From positions 15,186,442 through 15,250,441 of the forward strand of contig NC_064045.1 in NCBI RefSeq assembly GCF_932526225.1: a stretch of 64,000 nt of DNA, in the 5' to 3' direction. This document shows positions 61,801 to 63,950 of this stretch, piece after piece. The notes under the pieces are model-generated. The model searched no databases. It saw nothing but the letters and a program-made list of their open reading frames with translations, and was not told the origin of the DNA. The stretch's first letter is position 1. Each line of letters begins with the position of its first letter. The translations under genes and the position numbers were made by a program. This DNA is from Nematostella vectensis. Its lineage: Eukaryota; Cnidaria; Anthozoa; Actiniaria; Edwardsiidae.

Positions 61801-63780
61801 CCACCAGGCATTCCATGAAATGGACCATGGCACGGCATAAACTATCATAGTACAGACTTTATTTTTACACTATTTCTTATGACTATATGCTTACAACTAC
61901 CTTTATTATATGTTCTATTTATATTTTGTGTCTAAGATAAACAATAATCTTGTAAATGATGCAAAATTTGAGATCATTGGTAGAGAAGATGGCGCGAAAT
62001 TTGAATTTTTGTATGAAATTGTAAATTCAAATCATTATCGCTCTATGCAATAGTGGCAAAAACGCCAATATTTCGGTTCATTAAAAACTTCATTATCTGC
62101 ACTACTTGTTTCTGTGCTTTATTCTTTACAATCTGCCTCCAAAACCTACTGAGCATGCATGTTTTGTTTTGGTGTGTAAATTAGTGGGGAATGCTAATTG
62201 GGCTCCAGGAACAGCAGGATGTGACACACATTGGGCTTCAGTAGTGAAAGGGTTAAGCACAGCAGATATCACCTTCATTATCTCTATTTCTATAAGCATG
62301 TCTATCTAATAAATAATTTTATCCATGGGCAAATGCTTTCTTGCTTAGTATTAGCGGAAGAATTGGTCTAATTCACTTCTTTAAGCTAATTTCAGTCATC
62401 ATGTCGATTTGGGTTTCCTGTGGAACAAGCCGCCGACATCTTGGAAACGAAATCTCGCCCCCTCCCTGATGCGCAATTTGTAGTCTATTCGTTGCCTTTC
62501 CAGGTTCGATTTGGACGGCGTCTGTCAGCACCAAGATTTGGGCTACCTTTGGCAGTCCGTGACACAAAACAGCCATGATTTTTTGCACTTGCCCTGTGAT
62601 TATGTTGAAAGCTCCTTCTTCGATTAATACCGCAAATACGATGGTGATATCAAATAATTATTTGGTAAGTATGACGACTTATGATCCCATGTTTTATGGG
62701 GTTCGCTTATCATGGCTTTCGAAGTTTGTCATTTGATGATAAAAGAACTTGGATATTTAAACTAGGGCAAAGTGAAAGGTATTCAAACAGCCCAAATCCC
62801 ATTGCCTGACGTTTGTACTGTAAGGCTTTGTTTATAAATGCAAATGAGCGAAATTACTTTATGGTAGGGAAGACAAACCAACCAAATTCCTAAAATGATG
62901 GGTAAATAATAAGCATTTAGTAGATCTCTGTGTTATTTGATGAGACTTGTGTATTAAGGGAAATGTAAAATCTATCCGAATAATCTCATTTCAATCTCTG
63001 TCCTACTTCTCAGCCCTTCTAATATCAGAAGGGGTATGTACAGGCATGTAGCTCGGCGTGGGTACAGGGGTTGTGCCCCTCCCACTCAACCACCAAAAAG
63101 CAGTCTTTTTTATATATATACTTACTTTCCATAATATCTATGACTGCATATCCCCTCCACAGCTAATCAGATTGTTTGTTATGGTTATCAGATTTTACCT
63201 TTCCTTTTCTAGACATACAATGCCTTCAATTTAATAATTTCTTTTGTTTAATAAAATAAGACTACAAGCAATTTGTTTTTGTTCTATTTCTCTTACAAAA
63301 CAGAGAAACCATGAAACCAAGGGTTAGTGATCAGCCAAGACAGTGGCTGCAAAGAAAATGGGGTCTTGCATAAATCTGGCTTATGGAAAATGTTCGAACT
63401 GACCCACACAAATCTAAAAGAATATTGAATTAACCCTTGCAATTGAATGACCAACCATTCTATGAGCTCGAGCACTTCACTTTTTCACGAGAACTTCTAG
63501 TTTAATTATATATCTTAAGTTACTATACCTGTGTCTTGGAGGTCGTTCGACTTCGATATCGGAGTGCGTTATTCTCCAAGGTTCACCTTTTGGGCTAGAG
63601 GGAAAGAAGGGTGAGAAAAAGCTAGGAATAAGTGTGAATAAACGAGTTAGTTTACCTTTCGGCAAGTTTCTCGGGAGGGGGTTTGCTGACTTTTGAATCT
63701 TTCTCCGTCTCTTCATCGGAACTCGAACTTGATGAAGACGAACTGGAGGACTTTTTGAATACTTTGAAAATCTTCTTCAT
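4788..63780 (-). CDS. VWA3A/VWA3B-like protein with three von Willebrand A modules, 34 exons
   Basis: The 34 exons listed separately join in one frame to about 1323 residues without a stop, close to the length of vertebrate VWA3A/VWA3B. Residues 1-165 are a low-complexity start with a run of 11 serines. Three modules follow: about 180-430, 500-815 and 960-1265. Each has a W-L linker, a motif such as WLLRGSRRAFG, WLSVGCRKIFGTVVE or WLMSGSRRVFGTVVE, then a VWA fold. Metal-site residues are D268/S270/A272 in module 1, D619/S621/C623 in module 2 and D1094/S1096/S1098 plus T1165 and the TDG at 1187-1189 in module 3, so only the third is canonical. VWA3 proteins are intracellular; no signal peptide or membrane segment is seen. 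In vertebrates they are associated with ciliated tissue and testis, so a ciliary role is an inference. The exact C-terminus after 4788 is unresolved. Most introns are filled by minisatellites. Confidence 0.88.
4917..5784 (-). repeat. 31/33-bp minisatellite abutting the exon 33 donor, about 27 copies
   Basis: The + strand unit holds tctgtaatgtgtgtcacgcg and catgacatg; length varies by a tg. Every unit has acgcgt. On the coding strand the unit reads attacagacatgtcatgaga, which resembles the junction atacag|gtatgaga with a 5-base insertion. The unit may thus derive from the donor region of exon 33, though the donor is degraded in the copies. Confidence 0.9.
5785..5882 (-). CDS. VWA3-like exon 33
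   Basis: Acceptor ggtttag, donor acag|gtatga. Encodes residues 1266-1297, with PSFEGDDLRRLGSEI and FLMQARSYR. The FEGDDLR stretch after the third VWA domain is typical of VWA3 proteins. Confidence 0.88.
5883..6012 (-). repeat. About 30-bp repeat touching the exon 33 acceptor, 4-5 copies
   Basis: Copies of ccacaggcaaaccgtcagta and variants. The first copy, ggctaaaccacaggaagacc, crosses the exon 33 acceptor; later copies have ggcaaaaccacaggc in that place, so the AG of the acceptor is lost in them. Confidence 0.8.
6056..7054 (-). repeat. 45/46-bp minisatellite made of exon 32 tail plus donor, about 22 copies
   Basis: Each copy contains the last 27 bases of exon 32 (7028-7054) and the donor gtaatg, on the coding strand ending gatgacgag|gtaatgcatg. 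Copies differ at few positions (atctctg/acctcta, cgg/ttg). Each also has tgctttag just before the exon-like part, so a unit resembles a mini-exon with its own acceptor and donor. Confidence 0.95.
7028..7106 (-). CDS. VWA3-like exon 32
   Basis: Acceptor tgatgcag, donor gacgag|gtaatg. Encodes residues 1239-1265, RFHRCQGDTDGH then VFAHRLLTEGFRDDE, the end of the third VWA module. The 3' third of this exon is the seed of the adjoining array. Confidence 0.88.
7276..7323 (-). CDS. VWA3-like exon 31
   Basis: Acceptor ctgattgcag, donor gggcg|gtaagc. Encodes residues 1223-1238, SAANKFLQLLASQTGGR, matching the conserved F-L-x-x-L-A-x-x-T-G-G-R helix of VWA3 VWA domains. Confidence 0.88.
7324..7535 (-). 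other. Intron 30, unique part
   Basis: AT-rich intron sequence beyond the acceptor of exon 31. Nothing recognisable in it. Confidence 0.5.
7536..7832 (-). repeat. About 19-bp minisatellite with exon 30 tail and donor, about 15 copies
   Basis: The + strand unit is cacgccccctacctgtcac with variants. On the coding strand each copy has gacag|gtaggggg, echoing the exon 30 junction gatgacag|gtacgt. Copies nearest the exon keep tgtcatc exactly. Some copies are changed to attccccctacatgt. Confidence 0.9.
7833..7927 (-). CDS. VWA3-like exon 30
   Basis: Acceptor atatcttag, donor gacag|gtacgt. Encodes residues 1192-1222, with NSTTMVLREIAKLNSSRNVK and IHCTSFNCDD, the beta strand and helix after TDGKP in the third VWA domain. 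Confidence 0.9.
7928..8235. repeat. Imperfect AT-rich repeat of about 40 bp in intron 29, about seven copies
   Basis: Diverged copies of gataataatcagttgttaat followed by a tttgaatgctt-like segment. It begins right next to the exon 30 acceptor but contains no clear exon bases. Confidence 0.7.
8236..8400. other. Intron 29 remainder with a CACGTG cluster next to the exon 29 donor
   Basis: Contains tgtcacgtggtgtcgtgtca and similar short direct repeats with E-box cores cacgtg at about 8356, 8370 and 8386, ending at the donor of exon 29. Confidence 0.55.
8401..8602 (-). CDS. VWA3-like exon 29, core of the third VWA domain
   Basis: Acceptor tgttctag, donor aaaccg|gtaagg. Encodes residues 1124-1191: FNLVCFSSEAVPW, SCQDAVEWV, EANGSTCTLDALQLAFED, GIYLLTDGKP. 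T1165 and D1188 are the expected metal-site loop residues. This is the most diagnostic exon for the VWA3 family. Its first 13 bases are echoed in the adjoining array. Confidence 0.93.
8603..9410 (-). repeat. 40-bp minisatellite carrying the exon 29 acceptor, about 20 copies
   Basis: Coding-strand copies contain gatcgtcttttgttctag followed by (g/a)ttcaatatagttc; the real junction is ttttgttctag|gttcaat with ctagtt after it. Each copy is therefore a decoy 3' splice site with exon-like bases behind it. A few copies are diverged (ccacgaaaa, gcacggtgtca). Confidence 0.95.
9481..9587 (-). CDS. VWA3-like exon 28, MIDAS exon of the third VWA
   Basis: Acceptor gttgctag, donor ccat|gtgcgt. Encodes residues 1089-1123: VIILIDISGSMVASMEELKR then ELSALIWDQIRKTAS. 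D1094-I-S1096-G-S1098 is the canonical DxSxS metal-binding motif. The alternative donor four bases on (gtaaga) would break the frame with exon 29. Confidence 0.92.
9588..9754 (-). other. Intron 27, unique part
   Basis: Intron sequence beyond the exon 28 acceptor, with a poly-A run near 9714. No feature recognised. Confidence 0.5.
9755..10020. repeat. Compound repeat in intron 27
   Basis: Three to four copies of taaagttaacgcagacc plus ttgggttacgagtaggaccc, mixed with atttaccatttaccatttat. No exon-derived bases are seen. Confidence 0.8.
10086..10123 (-). CDS. VWA3-like exon 27
   Basis: Acceptor ctgacttag, donor aagaaa|gtacgt. A 38-nt micro-exon encoding residues 1076-1088, GSRRVFGTVVEKK, the conserved strand before the third VWA. 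Confidence 0.9.
10124..10344 (-). other. Intron 26
   Basis: Short intron of 221 bp without tandem repeats. Confidence 0.6.
10345..10487 (-). CDS. VWA3-like exon 26
   Basis: Acceptor tggtatag, donor gagcg|gtaagt. Encodes residues 1028-1075, with PHELDDYEEQVQRVMRRYVK and RLQWLMSG, the helical linker before the third VWA. Confidence 0.9.
10488..11010 (-). repeat. About 22-bp minisatellite next to the exon 26 acceptor, about 21 copies
   Basis: Unit ggtgactatcacacaaatac with many variants. On the coding strand each copy has tttgtgtgatag|tcacc, similar to the real acceptor ttgtgtggtatag|gtac. Derivation from the acceptor is plausible but the match is short. Confidence 0.85.
11055..11376 (-). CDS. 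VWA3-like exon 25
   Basis: Acceptor catttcag; donor ccag|gtcaca, a weak GT site chosen because it joins in frame to exon 26. Encodes residues 921-1027, with FKNQTGAIFTQYPTSSMRKP, TTREWMRHYSLAKLKLDLNN and HAKGKVQSIG, the linker that opens module 3. Confidence 0.85.
11431..25582 (-). repeat. 14-kb minisatellite, 52-bp unit, about 270 copies, built on the exon 24 donor
   Basis: The + strand unit runs gactcacgtgttgagataag then tatgtgctacagggcgtgtt then aactcagggttt. On the coding strand every copy has caacac|gtgagtc, the donor of exon 24, and the 24 bases before it match the exon end 25583-25606 closely (gtgttgggatgagtgttgta versus gtgttgagataagtatgtgc). Variants are ttgggata, gttaatta, ttagctc, ggggcg and lack of one base (51 bp). 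Higher-order copies about 3.0 kb and 468 bp apart are visible. It fills intron 24. Confidence 0.97.
25583..25745 (-). CDS. VWA3-like exon 24
   Basis: Acceptor tctcctcag, donor caacac|gtgagt. Encodes residues 867-920, TRPQTAGVEASPSPLSTGKK onward, serine-rich and likely disordered linker between modules 2 and 3. Both its ends are duplicated in neighbouring arrays. Confidence 0.85.
25746..25955 (-). repeat. About 54-bp repeat carrying the exon 24 acceptor, four copies
   Basis: Each copy has gcgagtctgacagatcagcg on the + strand, that is ctgtcag|actcgc on the coding strand; the real junction is ctcctcag|actcgc. The copies also share gggatcttaaagaac and gcagcaagcctat. Confidence 0.88.
25956..26617 (-). 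other. Intron 23, unique middle part
   Basis: AT-rich sequence between two arrays, with short decayed duplications near 26400-26540 (gtaggt...gtaggtc). No coding or RNA feature recognised. Confidence 0.5.
26618..27333 (-). repeat. 48-bp minisatellite abutting the exon 23 donor, about 15 copies
   Basis: Unit contains gtgagtcatgtgatacataa then tgtcttacagagtataaccc. On the coding strand each copy has ctgtaagacattatgtatca. The real donor region reads atg|gtaagtatcacatgac, so the array starts about five bases inside the intron. Because 48 is a multiple of three, long false ORFs open on both strands. Confidence 0.93.
27339..27446 (-). CDS. VWA3-like exon 23
   Basis: Acceptor cctatcag, donor cggatg|gtaagt. 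Encodes residues 831-866, VNTAFDNQLVPRPPSASKVK then MALTPPRHTALTKARM, basic and proline-rich linker. Confidence 0.85.
27530..28745. repeat. 43-bp minisatellite in intron 22, about 28 copies
   Basis: Unit contains gtcaataagcagctaagggc and gatcagcgtgaattaggga; longer variants add gtgagagtaa. No exon-derived bases recognised. Confidence 0.93.
28891..28935 (-). CDS. VWA3-like exon 22
   Basis: Acceptor ctttatacag, donor gagccg|gtaaga. Encodes residues 816-830, TAMLLETVRKKKIEP, continuing the helix from exon 21. Confidence 0.8.
29139..29209 (-). CDS. VWA3-like exon 21
   Basis: Acceptor gaccttag, donor caaaag|gtaatc. Encodes residues 792-815, LIESDDLRAVINEMDRAFNY then SQK, the helix that follows VWA module 2. 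Confidence 0.88.
29373..29568 (-). CDS. VWA3-like exon 20
   Basis: Acceptor ttgttag, donor ggag|gttagt. Encodes residues 727-791: DVVCGFMREALAGRN, ISLHTIFYEVDDEDG, EEMA-like helix AHTLKEMSHSVRGRFHWY. It matches the GRN-x-x-LHTIFY strand of VWA3 proteins. Confidence 0.92.
29569..29902 (-). other. Intron 19 with a G-rich imperfect repeat
   Basis: From about 29630 to 29840 there are copies of ggttagtgatggagaggggg and related G-runs (for example ggggggggg near 29656). Such runs could form G-quadruplexes on the + strand. Nothing else recognised. Confidence 0.75.
29903..29952 (-). CDS. VWA3-like exon 19
   Basis: Acceptor ctttttag, donor ccaaag|gtaaga. Encodes residues 710-726, EVDGIYVITSGVPDEPK, the strand equivalent to IYLLTDGKP in module 3, with TSG in place of TDG. 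Confidence 0.9.
30199..30293 (-). CDS. VWA3-like exon 18
   Basis: Acceptor acgcacag, donor ggaatag|gtttgt. Encodes residues 678-709, WLLQIGCKGSRNFLDAFRLA then VENEEELKHGI. The donor is chosen by frame with exon 19. Confidence 0.87.
30360..33715. repeat. 35-bp minisatellite in intron 17, about 96 copies
   Basis: The + strand unit is ggtgtgtagtaggggtacag then tatgacaaactgaca, with ta/aa, ga/gg and gagg variants. The unit has no stop in any - strand frame and its length is not a multiple of three, so reading cycles through three units and gives open frames over 1000 residues. These are not genes. Confidence 0.97.
33730..33804 (-). CDS. VWA3-like exon 17
   Basis: Acceptor tttttcag, donor tggaa|gtgggt. 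Encodes residues 653-677, FGDKAEMFRPCMVEPSPEYL then EATW. Frame and family sequence continue as ATWKWLLQIG in exon 18. Confidence 0.88.
33805..34395 (-). repeat. Intron 16 with a 152-bp direct duplication
   Basis: Two near-identical copies at about 34049-34200 and 34201-34352, differing at about two positions (caatgctt versus caaccctt). The rest is AT-rich intron. Confidence 0.85.
34396..34515 (-). CDS. VWA3-like exon 16, degenerate MIDAS of module 2
   Basis: Acceptor gttcttag, donor catatg|gtttgt. Encodes residues 613-652, VVILVDMSICTSPAVLRLHE then HIRLLLEQQMANKTSYNFI. D619 and S621 are kept, but the second serine of DxSxS is C623. Confidence 0.88.
34516..34975 (-). repeat. 34-bp minisatellite carrying the exon 16 acceptor, about 14 copies
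   Basis: Copies nearest the exon hold atcaccaccctaagaacatt on the + strand, i.e. the acceptor cttag|ggtggtgat with its first nine exon bases. Further away ccctaag becomes ccatgag, then cactatgag and aatctgag, so the acceptor AG decays with distance. Confidence 0.93.
35024..35118 (-). CDS. VWA3-like exon 15
   Basis: Acceptor tttatctag, donor agaag|gtaaga. Encodes residues 582-612, RHLESAVRLYRRRMEWLSVG then CRKIFGTVVER, the conserved motif before VWA 2. Confidence 0.9.
35328..35405 (-). CDS. VWA3-like exon 14
   Basis: Acceptor tttcttcag, donor taccag|gtatat. Encodes residues 556-581, SMAQFEWHDGTVKNVHVDPT then LLFDYQ. Confidence 0.88.
35450..39080. repeat. 24/35-bp compound minisatellite in intron 13
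   Basis: The core 24-bp unit is ggtaatttgatacatgtcag plus tact; a longer form adds ggtactgtact. The centre (about 36245-37260) is nearly pure 24-bp and therefore open on both strands, while both flanks mix the two lengths. A block of about 180 bp is duplicated at about 38510-38860. No exon bases recognised. Confidence 0.96.
39140..39246 (-). CDS. VWA3-like exon 13
   Basis: Acceptor gttgttgcag, donor gagatg|gtgggt. Encodes residues 520-555, AKGLNLYQVLAPNAYSYVDG then YISSINRNVQSRVHEM, the linker of module 2. An upstream in-frame extension through the acceptor is not used. Confidence 0.88.
39400..39735. repeat. About 38-bp repeat in intron 12, about nine copies
   Basis: Copies contain taatttgcttacactcttta and aataaacccaggctatac. 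Copies nearer exon 13 are more diverged. The - strand has gtaagcaaat in most copies, a cryptic donor-like string without exon similarity. Confidence 0.85.
39783..39939 (-). CDS. VWA3-like exon 12
   Basis: Acceptor ttcctacag, donor ctcaaag|gtgtgt. Encodes residues 468-519, with QSLHDSKAVVRYAKGEFSQV and RTSFDWLQQHGLK, the opening of module 2. Confidence 0.88.
40010..40385 (-). repeat. About 50-58-bp repeat carrying the exon 11 tail and donor, about seven copies
   Basis: Copies read ctccagtgtgtcattgctag, ctccagagtgtcatcgctag or ctcccgaaagtcatcgctag and are preceded by gatacatac-like donor sequence. The real exon tail is ctccagactctcattgctgg, preceded by catac. About 26 exon bases are in the unit. 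Confidence 0.9.
40386..40517 (-). CDS. VWA3-like exon 11
   Basis: Acceptor tcctatcag, donor ctggag|gtatgt. Encodes residues 424-467, EQIMTGTDLSLVAAEMNKAM then EVLRKVQEMRGHVAAST, the helix after VWA 1, equivalent to LIESDDLRAVINEMDRA in module 2. Confidence 0.9.
40518..41140 (-). other. Intron 10, unique
   Basis: One of the few longer introns with no tandem repeat (623 bp). I see no other feature. Confidence 0.6.
41141..41206 (-). CDS. VWA3-like exon 10
   Basis: Acceptor tgcttttcag, donor agtgat|gtaagt. Encodes residues 402-423, LFLKELAEQTKGRYHCYAST then SD, equivalent to FLQLLASQTGGRFH of module 3. Confidence 0.92.
41275..44460. repeat. 35-bp minisatellite in intron 9, about 91 copies
   Basis: The unit is ggtgatggtaccagtgctga then aggtgaggttatgct, with aa/ga, tgtgg/tgagg/taagg and gtacg variants. 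On the coding strand each copy holds cctcacctt(t/c)ag|cactgg, an acceptor-like string not related to the real exon 10 acceptor. Confidence 0.97.
44461..44980. repeat. GTG/GAT-rich simple repeat
   Basis: Low-complexity gtggtgatggtgg-like sequence with a 27-bp tandem (gatgatagttttgatagggg, four copies at about 44595-44695) and a 15-bp tandem atagttatgatagtg near 44880-44930. It gives false ORFs rich in Met/Val. Confidence 0.9.
45041..45149 (-). CDS. VWA3-like exon 9
   Basis: Acceptor tgtatgtag, donor acaaat|gtaagt. Encodes residues 365-401, PDQNPKLISKYIHESTAGRN then VQLHTVAYDCSVSSTN, the GRN-x-x-LHTVAY strand of VWA 1. Confidence 0.92.
45150..45489 (-). other. Intron 8 with a small duplication
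   Basis: Three short copies of gtttgcaaagttgt(a/g)ta near 45378-45450. Otherwise unique AT-rich intron. Confidence 0.6.
45490..45615 (-). CDS. VWA3-like exon 8
   Basis: Acceptor gacttacag, donor aacac|gtgagt. Encodes residues 323-364, VDEALWWVNNLKQSGGCNLL then GALKQVIKRRELDSIVVILG. Confidence 0.92.
45616..46097 (-). other. Intron 7, with a G-rich tract
   Basis: About 45630-45965 is a purine-rich ggggtaagggatgaggg-like tract with many G3-G6 runs on the + strand, compatible with G-quadruplex formation. The rest is AT-rich. No gene. Confidence 0.75.
46098..46204 (-). CDS. VWA3-like exon 7
   Basis: Acceptor tacaaacag, donor agaat|gtaagt. Encodes residues 288-322, GLINEQLVNKDQLFFVGFGT then CAAPLWSVVRDVNCR. 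Confidence 0.92.
46310..46411 (-). CDS. VWA3-like exon 6, degenerate MIDAS of module 1
   Basis: Acceptor gtcctccag, donor ctggtg|gtaagt. Encodes residues 254-287, AFGMVKGSHVGVLVDTSDAN then CGYGRLQLFQESLV. D268 and S270 remain; the position of the second serine is A272. Confidence 0.92.
46440..57500. repeat. 11-kb minisatellite in intron 5, 32-bp unit, about 345 copies
   Basis: The unit is tacagtacttctacatgagg then tactctactaaa. Variants are gaag for gagg, caac for ctac, taatgtactc, a shortened actagtacttctac and taggtactc. A 250-bp higher-order block recurs at about 48427, 48677, 48927, 49436, 49686 and 49936, and a block of about 1016 bp recurs at about 53397 and 54413. No match to exon 5 or exon 6 ends. 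Confidence 0.97.
57501..57910 (-). other. Intron 5, unique part next to the exon 5 donor
   Basis: Unique AT-rich sequence. A - strand open frame of 84 residues lies at 57452-57706 but has no splice-site support and no place in the protein, since exon 5 joins directly to exon 6. Confidence 0.6.
57911..58049 (-). CDS. VWA3-like exon 5
   Basis: Acceptor atatggtag, donor agacgg|gtatgg. Encodes residues 207-253, PPSDGDPDTAYIKYDAARLQ, DYEFKLNNVINLCQERIRWL and LRGSRR, the linker of module 1. Confidence 0.92.
58100..58510. repeat. About 41-bp repeat in intron 4, about ten copies
   Basis: Copies of gggaataaccagttgcagtg and aataaccagtcatagacaca. No exon-derived bases. Confidence 0.85.
58556..58680 (-). 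CDS. VWA3-like exon 4
   Basis: Acceptor taattctag, donor atcaa|gtaagt. Encodes residues 166-206, with AEGQSSSDWLARHSVDAQDL and SYDEILKCGVPI, the W-L opening of module 1. Confidence 0.9.
58681..59474 (-). other. Intron 3, unique
   Basis: AT-rich, 794 bp, no tandem array and no recognised element. Confidence 0.6.
59475..59778 (-). CDS. VWA3-like exon 3
   Basis: Acceptor gttttttacag, donor ttaatg|gtaagt. Encodes residues 64-165, lysine/serine-rich (KSLSKEQESVPDDEPRGYHR onward), ending VTSVPQTKELM. Likely disordered N-terminal region. Confidence 0.87.
59877..59887 (+). repeat. piggyBac left terminal inverted repeat
   Basis: ccctttcacta, directly after TTAA. Confidence 0.93.
60082..60087 (+). 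promoter_or_regulatory. TATA-like box of the transposase gene
   Basis: tataag, 50 bp before the chosen ATG, inside the element, where a transposase promoter is expected. Confidence 0.4.
60137..61840 (+). CDS. piggyBac transposase, intact
   Basis: A 567-residue DDE_Tnp_1_7 transposase. I choose the ATG at 60137 (context aaacATGGcg); the open frame extends 15 codons further up without a better ATG. Residues about 20-60 are acidic (SSEEESSSSEEESEDESDED). The catalytic aspartates are D235 in ISVDEGMIAFKGR, D313 in IFCDNFFTT and D420/D423 in MGGVDRADQ; their spacing (78 and 107) is close to that of the founding piggyBac enzyme (78 and 101). The C-terminus has a cysteine-rich zinc-binding domain with C521-x2-C524, C543-x2-C546, C551, C555, H556 and H560. 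There are no introns, stops or frameshifts. It cuts and pastes at TTAA. The coding region is more GC-rich than the surrounding introns. Confidence 0.96.
   Translation: MAESLAIDASEFRAIFGVNPDENDDVNNSENEFQGFELSSEEESSSSEEESEDESDEDSVKNWSEQLTHFDLEDFTGQQRLKKTVSEDAKAEDYFSLMFSDELIGLISDETNRYAQFIIGQKADREARLAKWKDVTPDELRMFLGVALVMGINSLPQQALYWSQNPLFGNLGIQDVIPKTRFEEIAQFLHFSNPNNEPQRVDADYDRLFKVRPVLSDVLKSIQQAYEPSKDISVDEGMIAFKGRLGFRQYMPAKPTKYGIKVWMAADANNGYVCNYKVYLGQENRQRVHGLGYDVVMDMAKPFLNSYRHIFCDNFFTTVRLFDHLLDQKTYACGTVRVNRRELPPCAKEKLKPGEMLQRQRGQLLFTKWHDKRDVSLLSTNVSPLEPGRTVRRKYRSIEEIDIEKPKVTDVYTAHMGGVDRADQLRSFYSSGWQSRKWYKYVFWFLFNLAVTNAFVLEGFKRQLQGKAKRTVIVFKTELAQSLIAKFNSRKRPRVPAPPTPQNIPASAHVATHVEGRKRACVLCSKKGKTTPKGYKIETYYECVVCKVGLCRKGCHQAFHEMDHGTA
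62080..62085 (+). promoter_or_regulatory. Possible poly(A) signal of the transposase
   Basis: ATTAAA, about 240 bp after the stop and inside the element; the only near-consensus signal noticed before the right end. Confidence 0.35.
62242..62252 (-). repeat. piggyBac right terminal inverted repeat
   Basis: tagtgaaaggg, the exact reverse complement of the left end, followed by TTAA. Confidence 0.93.
62257..63528 (-). other. Intron 2 of the VWA3-like gene, right part
   Basis: Unique sequence. A patch at about 62420-62560 is richer in GC and CpG than its surroundings and has a 71-residue - strand open frame (62373-62588). I recognise no family in it; it could be an old element fragment or an alternative promoter. 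Nothing else is seen. Confidence 0.45.
63529..63594 (-). CDS. VWA3-like exon 2
   Basis: Acceptor tccctctag, donor cacag|gtatag. Encodes residues 42-63, PKGEPWRITHSDIEVERPPR. Followed by the 3.75-kb intron that holds the transposon. Confidence 0.82.
63656..63780 (-). CDS. VWA3-like exon 1 with start codon
   Basis: Start ATG at 63780-63778, donor gaaag|gtaaac. Encodes residues 1-41: MKKIFKVFKK, a run of 11 serines, DEETEKDSKVSKPPPEKLAE. The ATG is the first in the open frame and joins exon 2 in frame across a 61-bp intron. A short basic start and polyserine are unusual but plausible. Confidence 0.8.
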
Positions 63781-63889
63781 ACTGAAACATCCATGCAATC
63801 CATTTCTTTCATCTCTAATAGGTGGAGTTTTTTTTTTCGAGTAAAAAATGTACGTTGTTTCTTATAAAGTTTTGTTTTCAGGTTCTCAA

Positions 63890-63950
63890 ACAACTTTCCG
63901 CCATTTTGGAAATCGAAGAGTCGCGCGTTGCCAAGCGCGCAAACAAACAT
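63890..63950 (-). promoter_or_regulatory. Probable core promoter region of the VWA3-like gene
   Basis: Upstream of the ATG are ccgccattttgg (63898-63909), a YY1-like site on the - strand (ccaaaatggcgg), gttgcc at 63927-63932, an RFX X-box half-site, and gcaaacaaaca (63939-63949), forkhead-like. CpG density is raised. RFX and FOXJ1 regulate ciliary genes in animals, so the combination is suggestive only. Confidence 0.35.

Larger units (their letters stand above)
59877..62252 (+). mobile_element. piggyBac-family DNA transposon, complete
   Basis: A 2376-bp element in intron 2 of the VWA3-like gene, in opposite orientation to it. It is bounded by TTAA at 59873-59876 and 62253-62256, the target site that piggyBac duplicates. 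The ends are an 11-bp perfect inverted repeat beginning CCC. A 17-bp subterminal direct repeat, cggccaaaagcggccaa, lies at 59894-59910 and 59937-59953. It carries one intact transposase. Intact ends, duplication and ORF point to a recent insertion. Confidence 0.95.
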
